Assembly (NCBI GenBank): GCA_021773075.1
Contig: JAJFKT010000014.1
Span: 111,836 to 175,835, forward strand
DNA from: Woeseiaceae bacterium
GTDB lineage: Bacteria; Pseudomonadota; Gammaproteobacteria; Steroidobacterales; Woeseiaceae
Length of the DNA stretch: 64,000 bases
Direction of reading: 5' to 3'
The notes under the pieces are model-generated. The model saw nothing but the letters and a program-made list of their open reading frames with translations, ran no database searches and was not told the DNA's origin. This document shows positions 1-10,163 of this stretch, piece by piece. Each line of letters begins with the position of its first letter. Within the stretch, counting starts at the first letter, position 1. A program made the position numbers and the translations under genes.

Positions 1-1344
1 GATATGGGTTTTACAGCGATCTGGCTAAATCCGATTCTTGAGAACGCGATGCCGAAAGCCTCATATCACGGCTACGCAATAACCGATTTCTACACTGTCG
101 ATCCCCGTTACGGCGGCAATTCCCAGTACCTGGCACTCACTCAAAAAGCCCGTGCGCAGGGCATCGGTGTCGTTATGGACATGGTAGCCAATCACATTGG
201 TATCGAACACTGGTGGATGAAGGATATGCCGTCGGCGGACTGGATCAACATCTCCGCCGCTTACGAAGACCCGGATTTTTACCTTGGATCGACGCACGCA
301 CGGACCAGCAATCAAGATCCCTACGCATCTGAAATCGACAAAGCAGAATTCGCAGATGGCTGGTTCGATTACAGCATGCCCGATCTCAACCAGCGCAATC
401 CCTTACTCGCAGATTACTTGATTCAAAATGCGATCTGGTGGACCGAGTACGTCGGTCTCGCGGGGATTCGTATGGACACGTATCCCTACTCCGATAAGCA
501 CTTTATCAGCGAGTGGACACGCCGGATCATGCAGGAATATCCAGACTTCAATATTACCGGTGAAGAGTGGACGGCAAATCCCGCCATCGTTTCGTATTGG
601 CAGCGTGGCAAAAACAATCATGACGGCTATGTCTCCTACCTGCCCAGCGTGCTCGATTTTCCGTTGCAAATAGCGTTCGCAGAGTCCCTGTTAATCGAGC
701 CAAAATCCTGGGGCAGCGTATGGACGCCCGCTTACGAAATGTTGGGCAACGACTTTCTTTATCCGGACCCTGGCAATTTGGTTATCTTCCCGGACAACCA
801 CGACATGAGTCGGATCTTCACACAGGTTGGTGAAGACTACGATCTGTTTCAAATGGCAATCGTTTATTATCTGACAATGCGCGGCATACCGAGCATTTAC
901 TACGGTACTGAAGTACTGATGTCGCATACTGGCACCGATAGTCACGGCGCTATTCGCGAAGAGTTTCCAGGCGGCTGGGCTGATAGCGAGAAAAACGCGT
1001 TCACGGGTAGGGGATTGTCCAGCGTTGAAAGCGCGGCGCAAACCTTCATGCGCAAACTATTGAATTGGCGCAAGGCGAAAGCCGTCATTCATTCAGGCAA
1101 GCTTATGCAGTACGCGCCAATGGGAAACGTGTACGCATATTTCCGTTATGACGAAATTAGTTCAGTGATGGTGATCATGAATCGGGGCGATTCGGCGGAG
1201 ACGCTCGAATTCGACCATTTCGCCGAACGCATTGGCGAATCGAAACAAGCGACAGACGTACTCAGTGGACGTGATTATCGTCTTGAAGGATCAATCTCCC
1301 TCGAGCCGCGCTCCGTTCTATTACTCGAATTCGACAACCAGTAA
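1..1344 (+). CDS. GH13 cyclomaltodextrinase/neopullulanase-like alpha-amylase, 5' truncated
   Basis: Glycoside hydrolase of family 13, predicted to cleave alpha-1,4 bonds in maltodextrins or cyclodextrins. The frame is already open at base 1, so the N-terminus lies outside the window. All four GH13 regions are visible: region I MDMVANHIG, region II GIRMDTYPYS (nucleophile Asp), region III ITGEEW (acid/base Glu) and region IV FPDNHD. The chain ends in a small beta-sandwich-like domain with LEPRSVLLLEF. It leads a block with a GH31 enzyme 12 bp downstream and a double GH13 lipoprotein after that, so all three probably act on the same glucan in the periplasm. Exact specificity (cyclomaltodextrinase, neopullulanase or plain amylase) cannot be fixed without the missing N-terminal domain. 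Confidence 0.9.
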   Translation, partial: DMGFTAIWLNPILENAMPKASYHGYAITDFYTVDPRYGGNSQYLALTQKARAQGIGVVMDMVANHIGIEHWWMKDMPSADWINISAAYEDPDFYLGSTHARTSNQDPYASEIDKAEFADGWFDYSMPDLNQRNPLLADYLIQNAIWWTEYVGLAGIRMDTYPYSDKHFISEWTRRIMQEYPDFNITGEEWTANPAIVSYWQRGKNNHDGYVSYLPSVLDFPLQIAFAESLLIEPKSWGSVWTPAYEMLGNDFLYPDPGNLVIFPDNHDMSRIFTQVGEDYDLFQMAIVYYLTMRGIPSIYYGTEVLMSHTGTDSHGAIREEFPGGWADSEKNAFTGRGLSSVESAAQTFMRKLLNWRKAKAVIHSGKLMQYAPMGNVYAYFRYDEISSVMVIMNRGDSAETLEFDHFAERIGESKQATDVLSGRDYRLEGSISLEPRSVLLLEFDNQ

Positions 1345-1356
1345 GAAGGAATCGTT

Positions 1357-3801
1357 TTGCGGCCTACACATGATCTGCAGGTACTGCGCTATGCCACACT
1401 TATCGCGGTCTGCTTCGCTGCACCTGCGTTCGCGGACTTCGGCGAATATCAATCGCACGAGCTTGCCGGCCAGACGCTGATCGTACAATCAGACGTCGGC
1501 GAATTGCGAGTCACCGCATACGATGATGCCGCGCTGGAGGTGCACTACCTCGAAAACGGAATCAAGCAGTTACCATCGTTCGCGATAGCGGGCCCGCCCG
1601 ACAGCGTCGCAATCGCAGTCACCGAGACGGAAAAATCGATCGCATTGGCTATCGACGGAATGGTCGCGGTGATTAACAAGTCTCCGCTACGCATCGACTT
1701 CGCCAGTGACGGTGAGCCGCTGGTATCCGAGGAGCATGGCTACTTTGCCTACGAAACGGTTCGAGGCTTCCGATTCGCACTGGACGGTGACGAAAAAATT
1801 CTCGGCGGCGGTCAGCGTGTTCTCGGTATGGACCGGCGCGGACATCGAATGCCGCTGTACAACAAGGCATCGTACGGCTACGAAGGCGAGACGGATCAGA
1901 TGTACTTCAGCCTGCCAGCGATCATGTCGAGCGAAAAATACATGATCATATTCGACAATTCGGCCAGTGGCTGGCTCGACATCGGCAGCACAGAACGTGA
2001 CGTTCTCAAGTTCGAAGCCGTCGGCGGTCGCACTGCATACCTCGTTGTCGCGGGCGATAGCTACCCTGCTTTGATCGAAAACTACACCAACATCACGGGC
2101 CGGCAGCCACTACCGCCGCGCTGGGCCTTCGGAAATTATGCGTCGCGCTTCGGGTATCACACCGAAAAAGAAACGCGTGACGTCGTGAAGCGATTCAAAC
2201 GGGCCGACATACCGCTCGACGCAATCATTCTCGATATTTACTGGTTCGGACCGGACATTCAAGGCCATATGGGCAAGCTCGACTGGGATCGAAGTGCGTG
2301 GCCAACGCCGGAAAAGATGATCAGCGATTTCACAAAGCAAGGCATTCAGACAATCGCAATTACCGAGCCGTTTATACTTAGCACGTCCGATAGTTGGCAG
2401 AGCGCCGTCGAAAACAATGCGCTGGCCAAGAACCCGTTGGGCGAGCCACGCCGCTTCGACTTTTATTTCGGCAATACGGGCCTGATTGACGTATTCGACG
2501 AGAACGCACAGCAGTGGTTTTGGGGGCCGTACAAAATGCTGTTCGAGCAAGGTACTGCCGCTACCTGGGGAGACCTGGGCGAGCCTGAGGTTCATCCCGG
2601 AGACGCGCTGCACTGGCTAAGCGATGCCGGTATCGAAGCAACCGGTGACGAAATTCACAACGCGTACGGCCATGTCTGGGCGCAGATGGTGTATGAAAAC
2701 CAGATCAGGGAATACCCGGATATGCGACCGCTGATTCTGATGCGCTCAGGCTTTGCGGGTTCGCAGCGTTTTGGCATGGCACCCTGGACGGGCGACGTCA
2801 GCCGTAGCTGGGGCGGGCTCAAACCGCAGATTGAACTGAGTCTTCAGATGAGCATGTTTGGCCTCGCCTACAATCACTCCGATCTCGGTGGATTTGCCGG
2901 CGGAGAGGTGTTCGACAAAGAACTCTATATTCGCTGGCTGCAATACGGCGTGTTTCAACCCGTTTATCGCCCGCACGCTCAGGAGCATATAGCGCCCGAG
3001 CCCGTCTTCCATGATCGGGAAACGCGGGACATCGTTCGTGATTACATCAAGCTGCGCTATCGACTATTGCCCTACATTTACACACTCGCCTATGAAAACA
3101 GCACAACAGGCATGCCATTGATGCGGCCATTGTTCTTCGAGGATGAAGACAACACAGAACTGATCGACGAGAAGAACGCCTATCTCTGGGGTAACGCGTT
3201 TCTCGTCGCACCGGTCATGGATGCTGGTATTCAGGCAGTCGACATTGATCTGCCGAAAGGAATTTGGTTCGACTACTGGAACGACACCCGCTATGACGGA
3301 TCGCAGTCGGTGTCGATCCCGGTCACTCTTGAGACGATTCCGGTGCTGGTGCGCGCCGGATCGTTTGTTCCGATGATCGACGATATCGACACAACGCGCG
3401 ACTACTCAAGTCGCGAATTGACATTGCATTATTATGCCGACGCGGCAGTGCCGGAAGCGGATGGCATGATGTATGACGATGACGGCAGTAGTCGAACGAG
3501 CCTTGAAGACGGCCACTACGAACTGCTGAATTTCGAGGCGGTGCAAAGGAAGAACTCGCTATCGATAGCCCTACGGCGCGACGGTGGTACGTATGACAAC
3601 ATCCCAGACAATCGCAGGTTAACTATCGTTGTGCACAACTGGACCAACGATGTGAACGAGGTTCGATTCGGCGACGAAGTAATTGACCAGAAAAGACATG
3701 CACCGAGACGAAACTCGGGCGCCTATTACGACGCCGATAGCAAGCGATTGACCGTGCGCGTTGAGTGGAACCACAAAGCGATGCGACTACGGATCAAATG
3801 A
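1357..3801 (+). CDS. GH31 alpha-glucosidase, secreted
   Basis: Family 31 glycoside hydrolase, predicted to release glucose from the non-reducing ends of maltodextrins or isomaltodextrins. The start is TTG, chosen because AAGAAGGA lies 6 bases before it and because it gives a clean Sec signal peptide ending in APAFA. The core carries the two GH31 acidic positions: Asp406 in WGDLGEPE as candidate nucleophile and Asp480 in WTGDVSRSW as candidate acid/base. The stretch RPLILMRSGFAG followed by YNHSDLGGFAGG is also typical of the family. The length of 814 residues is normal for GH31 with N- and C-terminal beta-sandwich domains. It lies between two GH13 genes and its stop codon overlaps the next start (ATGA), so the genes are probably co-translated. 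Confidence 0.93.
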   Translation: MRPTHDLQVLRYATLIAVCFAAPAFADFGEYQSHELAGQTLIVQSDVGELRVTAYDDAALEVHYLENGIKQLPSFAIAGPPDSVAIAVTETEKSIALAIDGMVAVINKSPLRIDFASDGEPLVSEEHGYFAYETVRGFRFALDGDEKILGGGQRVLGMDRRGHRMPLYNKASYGYEGETDQMYFSLPAIMSSEKYMIIFDNSASGWLDIGSTERDVLKFEAVGGRTAYLVVAGDSYPALIENYTNITGRQPLPPRWAFGNYASRFGYHTEKETRDVVKRFKRADIPLDAIILDIYWFGPDIQGHMGKLDWDRSAWPTPEKMISDFTKQGIQTIAITEPFILSTSDSWQSAVENNALAKNPLGEPRRFDFYFGNTGLIDVFDENAQQWFWGPYKMLFEQGTAATWGDLGEPEVHPGDALHWLSDAGIEATGDEIHNAYGHVWAQMVYENQIREYPDMRPLILMRSGFAGSQRFGMAPWTGDVSRSWGGLKPQIELSLQMSMFGLAYNHSDLGGFAGGEVFDKELYIRWLQYGVFQPVYRPHAQEHIAPEPVFHDRETRDIVRDYIKLRYRLLPYIYTLAYENSTTGMPLMRPLFFEDEDNTELIDEKNAYLWGNAFLVAPVMDAGIQAVDIDLPKGIWFDYWNDTRYDGSQSVSIPVTLETIPVLVRAGSFVPMIDDIDTTRDYSSRELTLHYYADAAVPEADGMMYDDDGSSRTSLEDGHYELLNFEAVQRKNSLSIALRRDGGTYDNIPDNRRLTIVVHNWTNDVNEVRFGDEVIDQKRHAPRRNSGAYYDADSKRLTVRVEWNHKAMRLRIK

Positions 3802-6800
3802 GCGACTTTATGCACGACAGAACTCAAATAATATGCGTGGGTCTTTTCGTCTTCGCATTGTTTGGCTGCGCCGAAGATAATGCCGAGCAGCCTGATGACG
3901 TTTCTACAGGAAAACCGGTTGTGTACCAGGTTTTCACGCGTTTGTTTGGCAACACGAACGACACCAATACCCCTTGGGGCACGATCGAAGAAAATGGGGT
4001 CGGAAAATTCAACGACTTCACCGACGCCGCACTCGAGGGTATTCGTGAACTCGGTACGACACATATTTGGTACACGGGCGTGCCGCATCATGCCGTTATT
4101 CGTGACTACACTGAATATGGCATTGGCAATGACGATCCCGATGTCGTCAAAGGACGCGCCGGTTCACCGTATGCCGTCAGGGACTACTACAACGTCAATC
4201 CAGACCTCGCCGTCGATCCGGGCAAGCGCCTGCAGGAATTTGAGGCACTGATCGAACGAACGCATCGACACGAGATGAAAGTCATTATCGATATCGTGCC
4301 GAATCACATCGCCCGGGGCTATCGATCCCTGTCGAAGCCTGATGGCGTTGATGACTTCGGTGCCAGCGATGACACGAGTGTCGAGTGGGCTCGCGACAAC
4401 AATTTTTACTATGTCGTGGGCGAAGATTTTGGGGTGCCTGAATCTTCAAACGGATACGAGCCGCTCGGTGGCGAGAATCACACGCTCAGCGATGGTCAGT
4501 TCGCCGAATCGCCTGCCAAATGGACCGGCAACGGCGCGCGCGATGCGCAGCCGCGGTTCGACGACTGGTTCGAGACTGTCAAGATTAATTACGGCGTGCG
4601 CCCCGATGGCAGCTACGCATTCGATCGCGTGCCCGACGACGCTGGCGACTGGACGAACGCAGAGCATGTGGCGTTCTGGCAGGATCGGATCGTACCCGAC
4701 AGTTGGACGAAGTTTCGGGACATCGTGCTTTACTGGACGAAGAAAGGTGTCGACGGATTTCGATACGACATGGCCGAGATGGTTCCGGTCGAGTTCTGGA
4801 GTTATCTGAATTCATCCATCAAATCTGTCAACCCAGATGCATTCCTCCTGGCCGAGGTATACACGCCATCCTTGTATCGCGACTACATTCGCTTGGGGCG
4901 CATGGACTATCTCTACGACAAGGTCGGTCTGTACGACACTTTGCGACCAATCGTAGAGGGCAGGGAAAACACCGACGCTATCGCACCTGTACACGCCGAA
5001 GTTCTCGACATTGAATCGCACATGTTGCACTTCCTTGAGAATCACGATGAACAACGTATCGCAAGCCCGGCCTTTGCGGGCGCTGCGAACAAAGCGAAGC
5101 CGGCGATGGTCGTATCGGCACTGATCGGCAGCTCACCGACGATGCTTTATTTTGCCCAGGATGTTGGTGAGCCCGGCGACGGCGATGCTGGATTTGGCAA
5201 CTCGACGCGAACAACGATTTTCGACTATTGGGGAGTGCCTGCGCACCAGCGCTGGATGAATGGCGGGGCATTCGACGGAGGCGCGTCGTCAGTTGAAGAA
5301 AAAGAACTGCGCGACTTCTACGCGCGACTCATGAACTTCAGCGCCGAGAGTCCTGCGCTAACCGGGAACTATGCGGAGATTCACTCAGTGAATCGCGAGC
5401 GCAACGCTGATTACGATGAGCAGCTTTTCTCTTTTGTGCGTTGGAAAGACAAGCAACGACTGATCGTTGTCAGCAATTTTAGCGAAACAGGTTCGTACGA
5501 TCTATCAATGGACGTTCCGGCAGGCGTCATCGCCGCATGGCAGCTTGACAGCGGTCGCTATGCACTTGACGAGAAGCTTTACGGAAACAACATGAGCGAG
5601 CTCGTCGTCGATAGCGGCGAAGGATCGCTCAGCCTGCATCTTCAGCCCTTGGAATCGGTAGTTTACAATGTCGGCACCGAGCCAAGGATAGCGAGTGACG
5701 GTGAAAGCCGAGAATTCGTTCCCCAGTGGGCAAAATCGGCGGTTTGGTACCAGATTTTTCCCGATCGGTTCCGCAATGGCGACCCTTCCAACGACCCGAA
5801 AATTAGTGACCTCATCGGTGCCGACCCTGCGGCCCCGCCAAAGGAATGGCGCATACATCCCTGGGGAAGCGACTGGTACGAACTGCAGGACTACGAAAAA
5901 GCAAACGGTGAGCCAGAACTCTGGTATCACATCGCACGTCGCCGTTACGGTGGTGACCTGCAGGGCGTCATCGACAAGCTCGATTACATCGCAGCGCTGG
6001 GCGCGAATGCCATTTACTTGAACCCGGTCTTCGATTCCCCGTCGCTACACAAATACGACGGCGCGAGCTACCACCATATCGACCCGAATTTCGGGCCCAA
6101 TCCCGAAGCCGACCGCAAGTTAATGGCCACAGAAAATCCTTTGGATCCGAAAACCTGGGTTTGGACAGAGGCTGACGAACTCGCCCTGAGACTCATCAAG
6201 GAAGCACACAAACGTGATATCCGGATTATCTTCGACGGCGTCTTCAATCACATGGGAATCAATAGCTTTGCGTTTAAGAACCTGAAGGAAAACCAACGGG
6301 ATTCGCCCTACAAGGACTGGTTCACGGTGAACTCGTTCGACGACCCGGTCAGTGGAACGACCTTCGACTATGAGGGTTGGTTCGGTGTTAAGTCACTTCC
6401 TGAGTTCAAAGAGGACGAAAATGGCCTTGTATCGGGTCCGCGCGAATACGTTTTCAATGCGACAAGGCGATGGATGAACCCGAAAGGCAAAGGCACTGAG
6501 AACGGTATTGACGGCTGGCGCCTGGATGTTGCTTTCAACGTGCACCATAACTTCTGGAAAGATTGGCGAAAGTTGGTCAAGTCGATAAACCCCGACGCTT
6601 ATTTGACCGCCGAAATCGTTGACACACCCGACAAGGTAATACCCTACTTTCAAGGCGATGAGTTCGACGGCGAAATGAATTACAACTTTGCTTTCGCCGC
6701 TGCTGAGTTCTTTTTTCATACAAATGAAAATGCGATCAATGCCAGTGAATTCGACAAGAAACTACAAGAACTTCGTAATTCCTATCCGCAGGGTGTTGCA

Positions 6801-7484
6801 TACGTAACGCAAAATCTGTTTGGCAGCCATGACTCGAATCGTATTGGCTCTCATATCGTCAACCGGAACATTGGCAACTTCAGAGATTGGGGAAAATATT
6901 TCGGATTATCGCAAGCGGCCAACACTCCCGAATACGACGTCAGTAAACCACAAGCCGATGACATCAAGTTACAAAAACTGTTCGCTATTTTTCAGATGAC
7001 CTATGTTGGCGCACCAATGATTTACTACGGCGATGAAGTTGGCATGTGGGGAGCAAATGACCCCGACTCTCGCAAACCCATGCTGTGGCCGGACATAAAT
7101 TATGACAACGAAGTCTATCTGGTCAACGGCGACAAACGACCAGCAGACCTTGTGTCGATTAATGAGAACCTGAAAGCGCACTACCAATCACTAATTAAGA
7201 TCAGAAATGAGAATAGCGCATTGGCAACAGGTCGCTTTGACAGTATTTTGATTCACAATAGTAAGAACCTGTATGGCTTCGTTAGAGAGAACGCTGATCA
7301 AGCCATTACGATTATCCTGAACAATAGTAATGAGATTCAAGAAATAGAAGTATCTGTTCCGACAAAAGGAAAAGGCACCTCGGTTACTGATTTGATCACA
7401 AACCGAAGGTTTGTGAGAATAGATGGCAGAGTCGAAATAACACTCCCTGCTAAGTCAGGCATGATCTTGACCGAGGAACAGTAG
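3798..7484 (+). CDS. Lipoprotein with two GH13 catalytic domains in tandem
   Basis: The chosen ATG overlaps the GH31 stop and gives a lipoprotein signal peptide with lipobox ALFGC, Cys24 being the lipidated residue. The 1228-residue protein holds two complete GH13 domains. Domain 1 (about 38-600) has IDIVPNHIA, GFRYDMAEM, LLAEVY and FLENHDEQR. Domain 2 begins near residue 640 with WYQIFPDRFRNGD and has FDGVFNHMG, GWRLDVAF, LTAEIVD and LFGSHDSNR, the pattern of cyclomaltodextrinase-type enzymes. Both keep the catalytic Asp/Glu/Asp set, so both may be active. Membrane anchoring suggests it trims maltodextrins close to the receptor encoded at 10.2-13.1 kb. Fused pairs of GH13 modules are uncommon; the substrate of domain 1 is not obvious. 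Confidence 0.9.
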   Translation: MSDFMHDRTQIICVGLFVFALFGCAEDNAEQPDDVSTGKPVVYQVFTRLFGNTNDTNTPWGTIEENGVGKFNDFTDAALEGIRELGTTHIWYTGVPHHAVIRDYTEYGIGNDDPDVVKGRAGSPYAVRDYYNVNPDLAVDPGKRLQEFEALIERTHRHEMKVIIDIVPNHIARGYRSLSKPDGVDDFGASDDTSVEWARDNNFYYVVGEDFGVPESSNGYEPLGGENHTLSDGQFAESPAKWTGNGARDAQPRFDDWFETVKINYGVRPDGSYAFDRVPDDAGDWTNAEHVAFWQDRIVPDSWTKFRDIVLYWTKKGVDGFRYDMAEMVPVEFWSYLNSSIKSVNPDAFLLAEVYTPSLYRDYIRLGRMDYLYDKVGLYDTLRPIVEGRENTDAIAPVHAEVLDIESHMLHFLENHDEQRIASPAFAGAANKAKPAMVVSALIGSSPTMLYFAQDVGEPGDGDAGFGNSTRTTIFDYWGVPAHQRWMNGGAFDGGASSVEEKELRDFYARLMNFSAESPALTGNYAEIHSVNRERNADYDEQLFSFVRWKDKQRLIVVSNFSETGSYDLSMDVPAGVIAAWQLDSGRYALDEKLYGNNMSELVVDSGEGSLSLHLQPLESVVYNVGTEPRIASDGESREFVPQWAKSAVWYQIFPDRFRNGDPSNDPKISDLIGADPAAPPKEWRIHPWGSDWYELQDYEKANGEPELWYHIARRRYGGDLQGVIDKLDYIAALGANAIYLNPVFDSPSLHKYDGASYHHIDPNFGPNPEADRKLMATENPLDPKTWVWTEADELALRLIKEAHKRDIRIIFDGVFNHMGINSFAFKNLKENQRDSPYKDWFTVNSFDDPVSGTTFDYEGWFGVKSLPEFKEDENGLVSGPREYVFNATRRWMNPKGKGTENGIDGWRLDVAFNVHHNFWKDWRKLVKSINPDAYLTAEIVDTPDKVIPYFQGDEFDGEMNYNFAFAAAEFFFHTNENAINASEFDKKLQELRNSYPQGVAYVTQNLFGSHDSNRIGSHIVNRNIGNFRDWGKYFGLSQAANTPEYDVSKPQADDIKLQKLFAIFQMTYVGAPMIYYGDEVGMWGANDPDSRKPMLWPDINYDNEVYLVNGDKRPADLVSINENLKAHYQSLIKIRNENSALATGRFDSILIHNSKNLYGFVRENADQAITIILNNSNEIQEIEVSVPTKGKGTSVTDLITNRRFVRIDGRVEITLPAKSGMILTEEQ

Positions 7485-7493
7485 GCCCAAGCG

Positions 7494-8426
7494 CTATTCT
7501 GTGTATCCACAGGTCTGCTCAAGCTCGTCCATCGCAAGCGCAAACGCCGTGCCGAGGCGCATAAATCCGTCCGTATCGTAATGCCAGCCGTCATCCAGAT
7601 ATCCCAGTTCTTCGGTCACCGTCACGTAGGTCGCACAAGCATCGTTGTTCACAAAGTCTAGCTGCGCGCTCTGCACCGTTTCTATGTAATCCATGACACT
7701 GCCATCGTCTGACATGCCCGAGTCCGTGATCTTGCCGATAACTAACGGCAAGTCGTCAACCCGTAGAGCGGCGCGAATAAGACTCATCAGGCGCTCGATA
7801 TTCGCTCGATATTCGTCCGCAGCCACCTGGCTATCGTAGGCATCCGCCTCGCCCTGCATCCAGACGATTCCAGACGGTACAAGTTGATCAGCGATCCCGT
7901 CTCCGTCGATATCGGACTGTCCGATGGCATTGCGTAAGGTCTTTAAGAAATGATCGTACTGGTTATTGCCAGCGCCCTCTGAGAATTCCGGGTGCCAATT
8001 GCCATATCCGACACCGACCGCGAGGCCCGACCCACCGAGCGCGTATTTAATTATCGCAATCTTCGTATCAGGCGAGCGTTCCGCCATCGTTTGACCGAAA
8101 AATAATTCGGGACCGAAGCGACCAGACAGCTTATTTCTGGTGCCATCCGTCTTGAAGCCTGTCCCATGTCCAGGCTGCAGCGGTTCCCATATGCCAACGC
8201 CACCGTGCGTTTCATTGTCGAACGCCATCTGTCCCGTAAATATCATTACATCCCGGCTCACGGTGCCAGCTTCCTCCGGCAGCTCTTCGGAAAACCCGAA
8301 GCCCTCCATATTCGACTGACCCCCGAGGTAGTACAGTTTATACACCGTTGGCTCATCGCTTTTCGCGTAGCTGGACGCCAGCAAAGTTAGTCCAAGGAGT
8401 GAAAATAGCTTAGTGAGATTTTTCAT
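7494..8426 (-). CDS. Secreted SGNH-type esterase (sialate O-acetylesterase/CE6-like domain)
   Basis: Predicted carbohydrate O-acylesterase of the SGNH fold. After a signal peptide (KLFSLLGLTLLASSYA) comes GGQSNMEGFG, the Gln-Ser-Asn-Met block carrying the nucleophilic Ser. A later DDGWHYDTDGF supplies a His for the catalytic site, and GIVWMQGEADA is a typical inner block of this family. The ATG at the second Met was preferred over an upstream alternative because the signal peptide then starts at once. It is convergent with the double GH13 gene, ending only 9 bases from it. Its place in a starch locus suggests it removes acyl groups from a decorated glucan, but the substrate is inferred from context only. 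Confidence 0.8.
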   Translation of the reverse strand: MKNLTKLFSLLGLTLLASSYAKSDEPTVYKLYYLGGQSNMEGFGFSEELPEEAGTVSRDVMIFTGQMAFDNETHGGVGIWEPLQPGHGTGFKTDGTRNKLSGRFGPELFFGQTMAERSPDTKIAIIKYALGGSGLAVGVGYGNWHPEFSEGAGNNQYDHFLKTLRNAIGQSDIDGDGIADQLVPSGIVWMQGEADAYDSQVAADEYRANIERLMSLIRAALRVDDLPLVIGKITDSGMSDDGSVMDYIETVQSAQLDFVNNDACATYVTVTEELGYLDDGWHYDTDGFMRLGTAFALAMDELEQTCGYTE

Positions 8427-8516
8427 TTTGCATCTGCCTGTGAAACCTGTCGTCTTTGGCACGGGCTATTTTTCTCATTAATCCGCCAACGTTTAAGCGA
8501 ATGATGCGGTCTCGGG

Positions 8517-10010
8517 TCAACTGGCCTTGCCAAACATCGCCAGAAACTCATCATGGCTGGGTATTTCGGGCATGGGCTGCATTTTGGTTTTCTTGGTATT
8601 TGCCAATTTTTCTTTCAGCTGCGCATCACTCAGAGTATCAGCCAACGGATGGTAATCCTGCGGCATGACTCCCTGCCCCAGCATCACCTGTAGCCACGAG
8701 GGTTCGAGGAAAATGTCGAGGTCGTCTTTGGTCAACGTGCCATTGGAACGGAACAGGTCAATTTTCTCGGTAATACGTTCGGGCACATCCATGTTCCGCA
8801 CGTCACGCCAGAACTGGCTATCATCGCGTTCATTCAGGTGGTAATGCAGGATGATGAAATCGCGAATCAGCTCGTACTCGAATTGCGATTGCCGGTTATA
8901 TTCATCAGTCAATTGCGGGGTAACACCAGCATGTGGGAACAAGGTCAGCAAACGTACGACCGCAGACTGAATCAAGTGAATACTGGTTGACTCCAGAGGC
9001 TCGAGAAATCCACTTGAAAGTCCGACCGCTACGACATTGCGGTTCCATTGCTTGCTTACCCGACCTGTCCTGAACGGGATTATCTTTGGCTCGGCAATGG
9101 CGTTTGACTCGAGATTCCCCATAAGAATCGCTTGCGCCTCATCGTCACTGTAGTAGTTACTGCTGTACACCAGGCCGTTTCCATTGCGGTGCTGCAAAGG
9201 AATTCGCCATTGCCAGCCAGCCGAGTGCGCGATGGATCGCGTGTAGGGTAGTGTTTTTTCGAATCGCTCGGACGGTACAGCCATCGCCCTGTCGCATGGC
9301 AACCAGTGACTCCAGTCTTCGAAACCTGTTTCGAGTTTCTGGTTGATAAGCAAACCCCGGGCACCGGAGCAATCTATGAAAAAGTCGCCTGACACTTCGC
9401 CACCGTTTTTCAGGACCAGGCTCGTCACAAATCCGCTTTCAGAATCGACTTTTACTTGTTCGATCAGTCCTTCGGTTCGGACAACGCCCAGCTTTTCACT
9501 GTAGCGCCGCAAGTACTGGCCATATAACGACGCATCGAAATGATACGCGTAGGGCATTTCCCAAACCTGGTCGTTGACCTGCAACTTCGCAAATTTGTTG
9601 GCTTCAGCACACAGGTAGTTCAGGTCATATTCCCAAAGGTTAGTCTTGTGGCCTGCCAGTTGAGCACGCGTCCAGAAATGATGGAAATGACAGAACGCCT
9701 GACTTCTGCCCGGTGCGCCAAAGGTGTGATAGTAGCTATCGCCCTCTGCACGCCAATTATCAAAGCGGATTGCAAGTTTTATCGATGCCTTGGTCTCGCG
9801 AAGAAATTCAGCTTCGTCGAGGCCGAGTACACTATTGAAAAGCTGAATCGGTGGAATTGTCGCTTCACCGACACCAATAATTCCGATGTCTTCCGACTCG
9901 ACGAGCTCAACATCGATCTCGCCGGCAAGCACTCGCTTCAATAGTGCGGCTGACATCCATCCCGCTGTGCCACCACCGACGACAACCACTTTCCTTATTT
10001 TGTCTTTCAT
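8517..10010 (-). CDS. Flavin-dependent tryptophan halogenase-like protein
   Basis: Member of the flavin-dependent halogenase family. The N-terminus has the FAD-binding GGGTAGWM, followed by GVGEATIPPI. FLRETKASIKLAIRF holds a Lys near the position of the catalytic Lys of PrnA-type halogenases, and GWQWRIPLQHRNGNG contains the family WxWxIP block. The length of 497 residues is normal. The start is ATG; a GTG 24 bases upstream is possible. It lies downstream of the TonB-dependent receptor on the same strand, separated by a terminator. Genes of this family recur beside TonB-dependent receptors of carbohydrate loci in Xanthomonas, Caulobacter and relatives, where no halogenated product is known. 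The in vivo role is therefore open. Confidence 0.88.
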   Translation of the reverse strand: MKDKIRKVVVVGGGTAGWMSAALLKRVLAGEIDVELVESEDIGIIGVGEATIPPIQLFNSVLGLDEAEFLRETKASIKLAIRFDNWRAEGDSYYHTFGAPGRSQAFCHFHHFWTRAQLAGHKTNLWEYDLNYLCAEANKFAKLQVNDQVWEMPYAYHFDASLYGQYLRRYSEKLGVVRTEGLIEQVKVDSESGFVTSLVLKNGGEVSGDFFIDCSGARGLLINQKLETGFEDWSHWLPCDRAMAVPSERFEKTLPYTRSIAHSAGWQWRIPLQHRNGNGLVYSSNYYSDDEAQAILMGNLESNAIAEPKIIPFRTGRVSKQWNRNVVAVGLSSGFLEPLESTSIHLIQSAVVRLLTLFPHAGVTPQLTDEYNRQSQFEYELIRDFIILHYHLNERDDSQFWRDVRNMDVPERITEKIDLFRSNGTLTKDDLDIFLEPSWLQVMLGQGVMPQDYHPLADTLSDAQLKEKLANTKKTKMQPMPEIPSHDEFLAMFGKAS

Positions 10011-10106
10011 TTGACCATCATCCGAATTAAGCACCGAAGCCGGGCCGGATCGCCGATAATATCAGCCCCCTGAGCTTCACAAGATCCGTATTACCCCTAA
10101 GTCCTC

Positions 10107-10141
10107 AAAAAAAACCCCACCAGCACAGCTGGTGGGGTTTT
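10107..10141 (-). terminator. Rho-independent terminator after the TonB-dependent receptor
   Basis: A perfect 10-bp stem (CCCCACCAGC at 10115-10124 and its complement at 10128-10137) with a 3-base loop. On the minus strand it is followed by eight T. It lies 22 bases after the receptor stop and before the halogenase-like gene, so the two are separate transcripts or the second is reached by partial read-through. Confidence 0.92.
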
Positions 10142-10163
10142 CGTTCAAGATTTCAAATTGAAA

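Noticed and set aside
2110..2613. 167-residue open frame on - inside the GH31 gene
   Set aside because: Shadow of the alpha-glucosidase coding frame with no protein-like motif.
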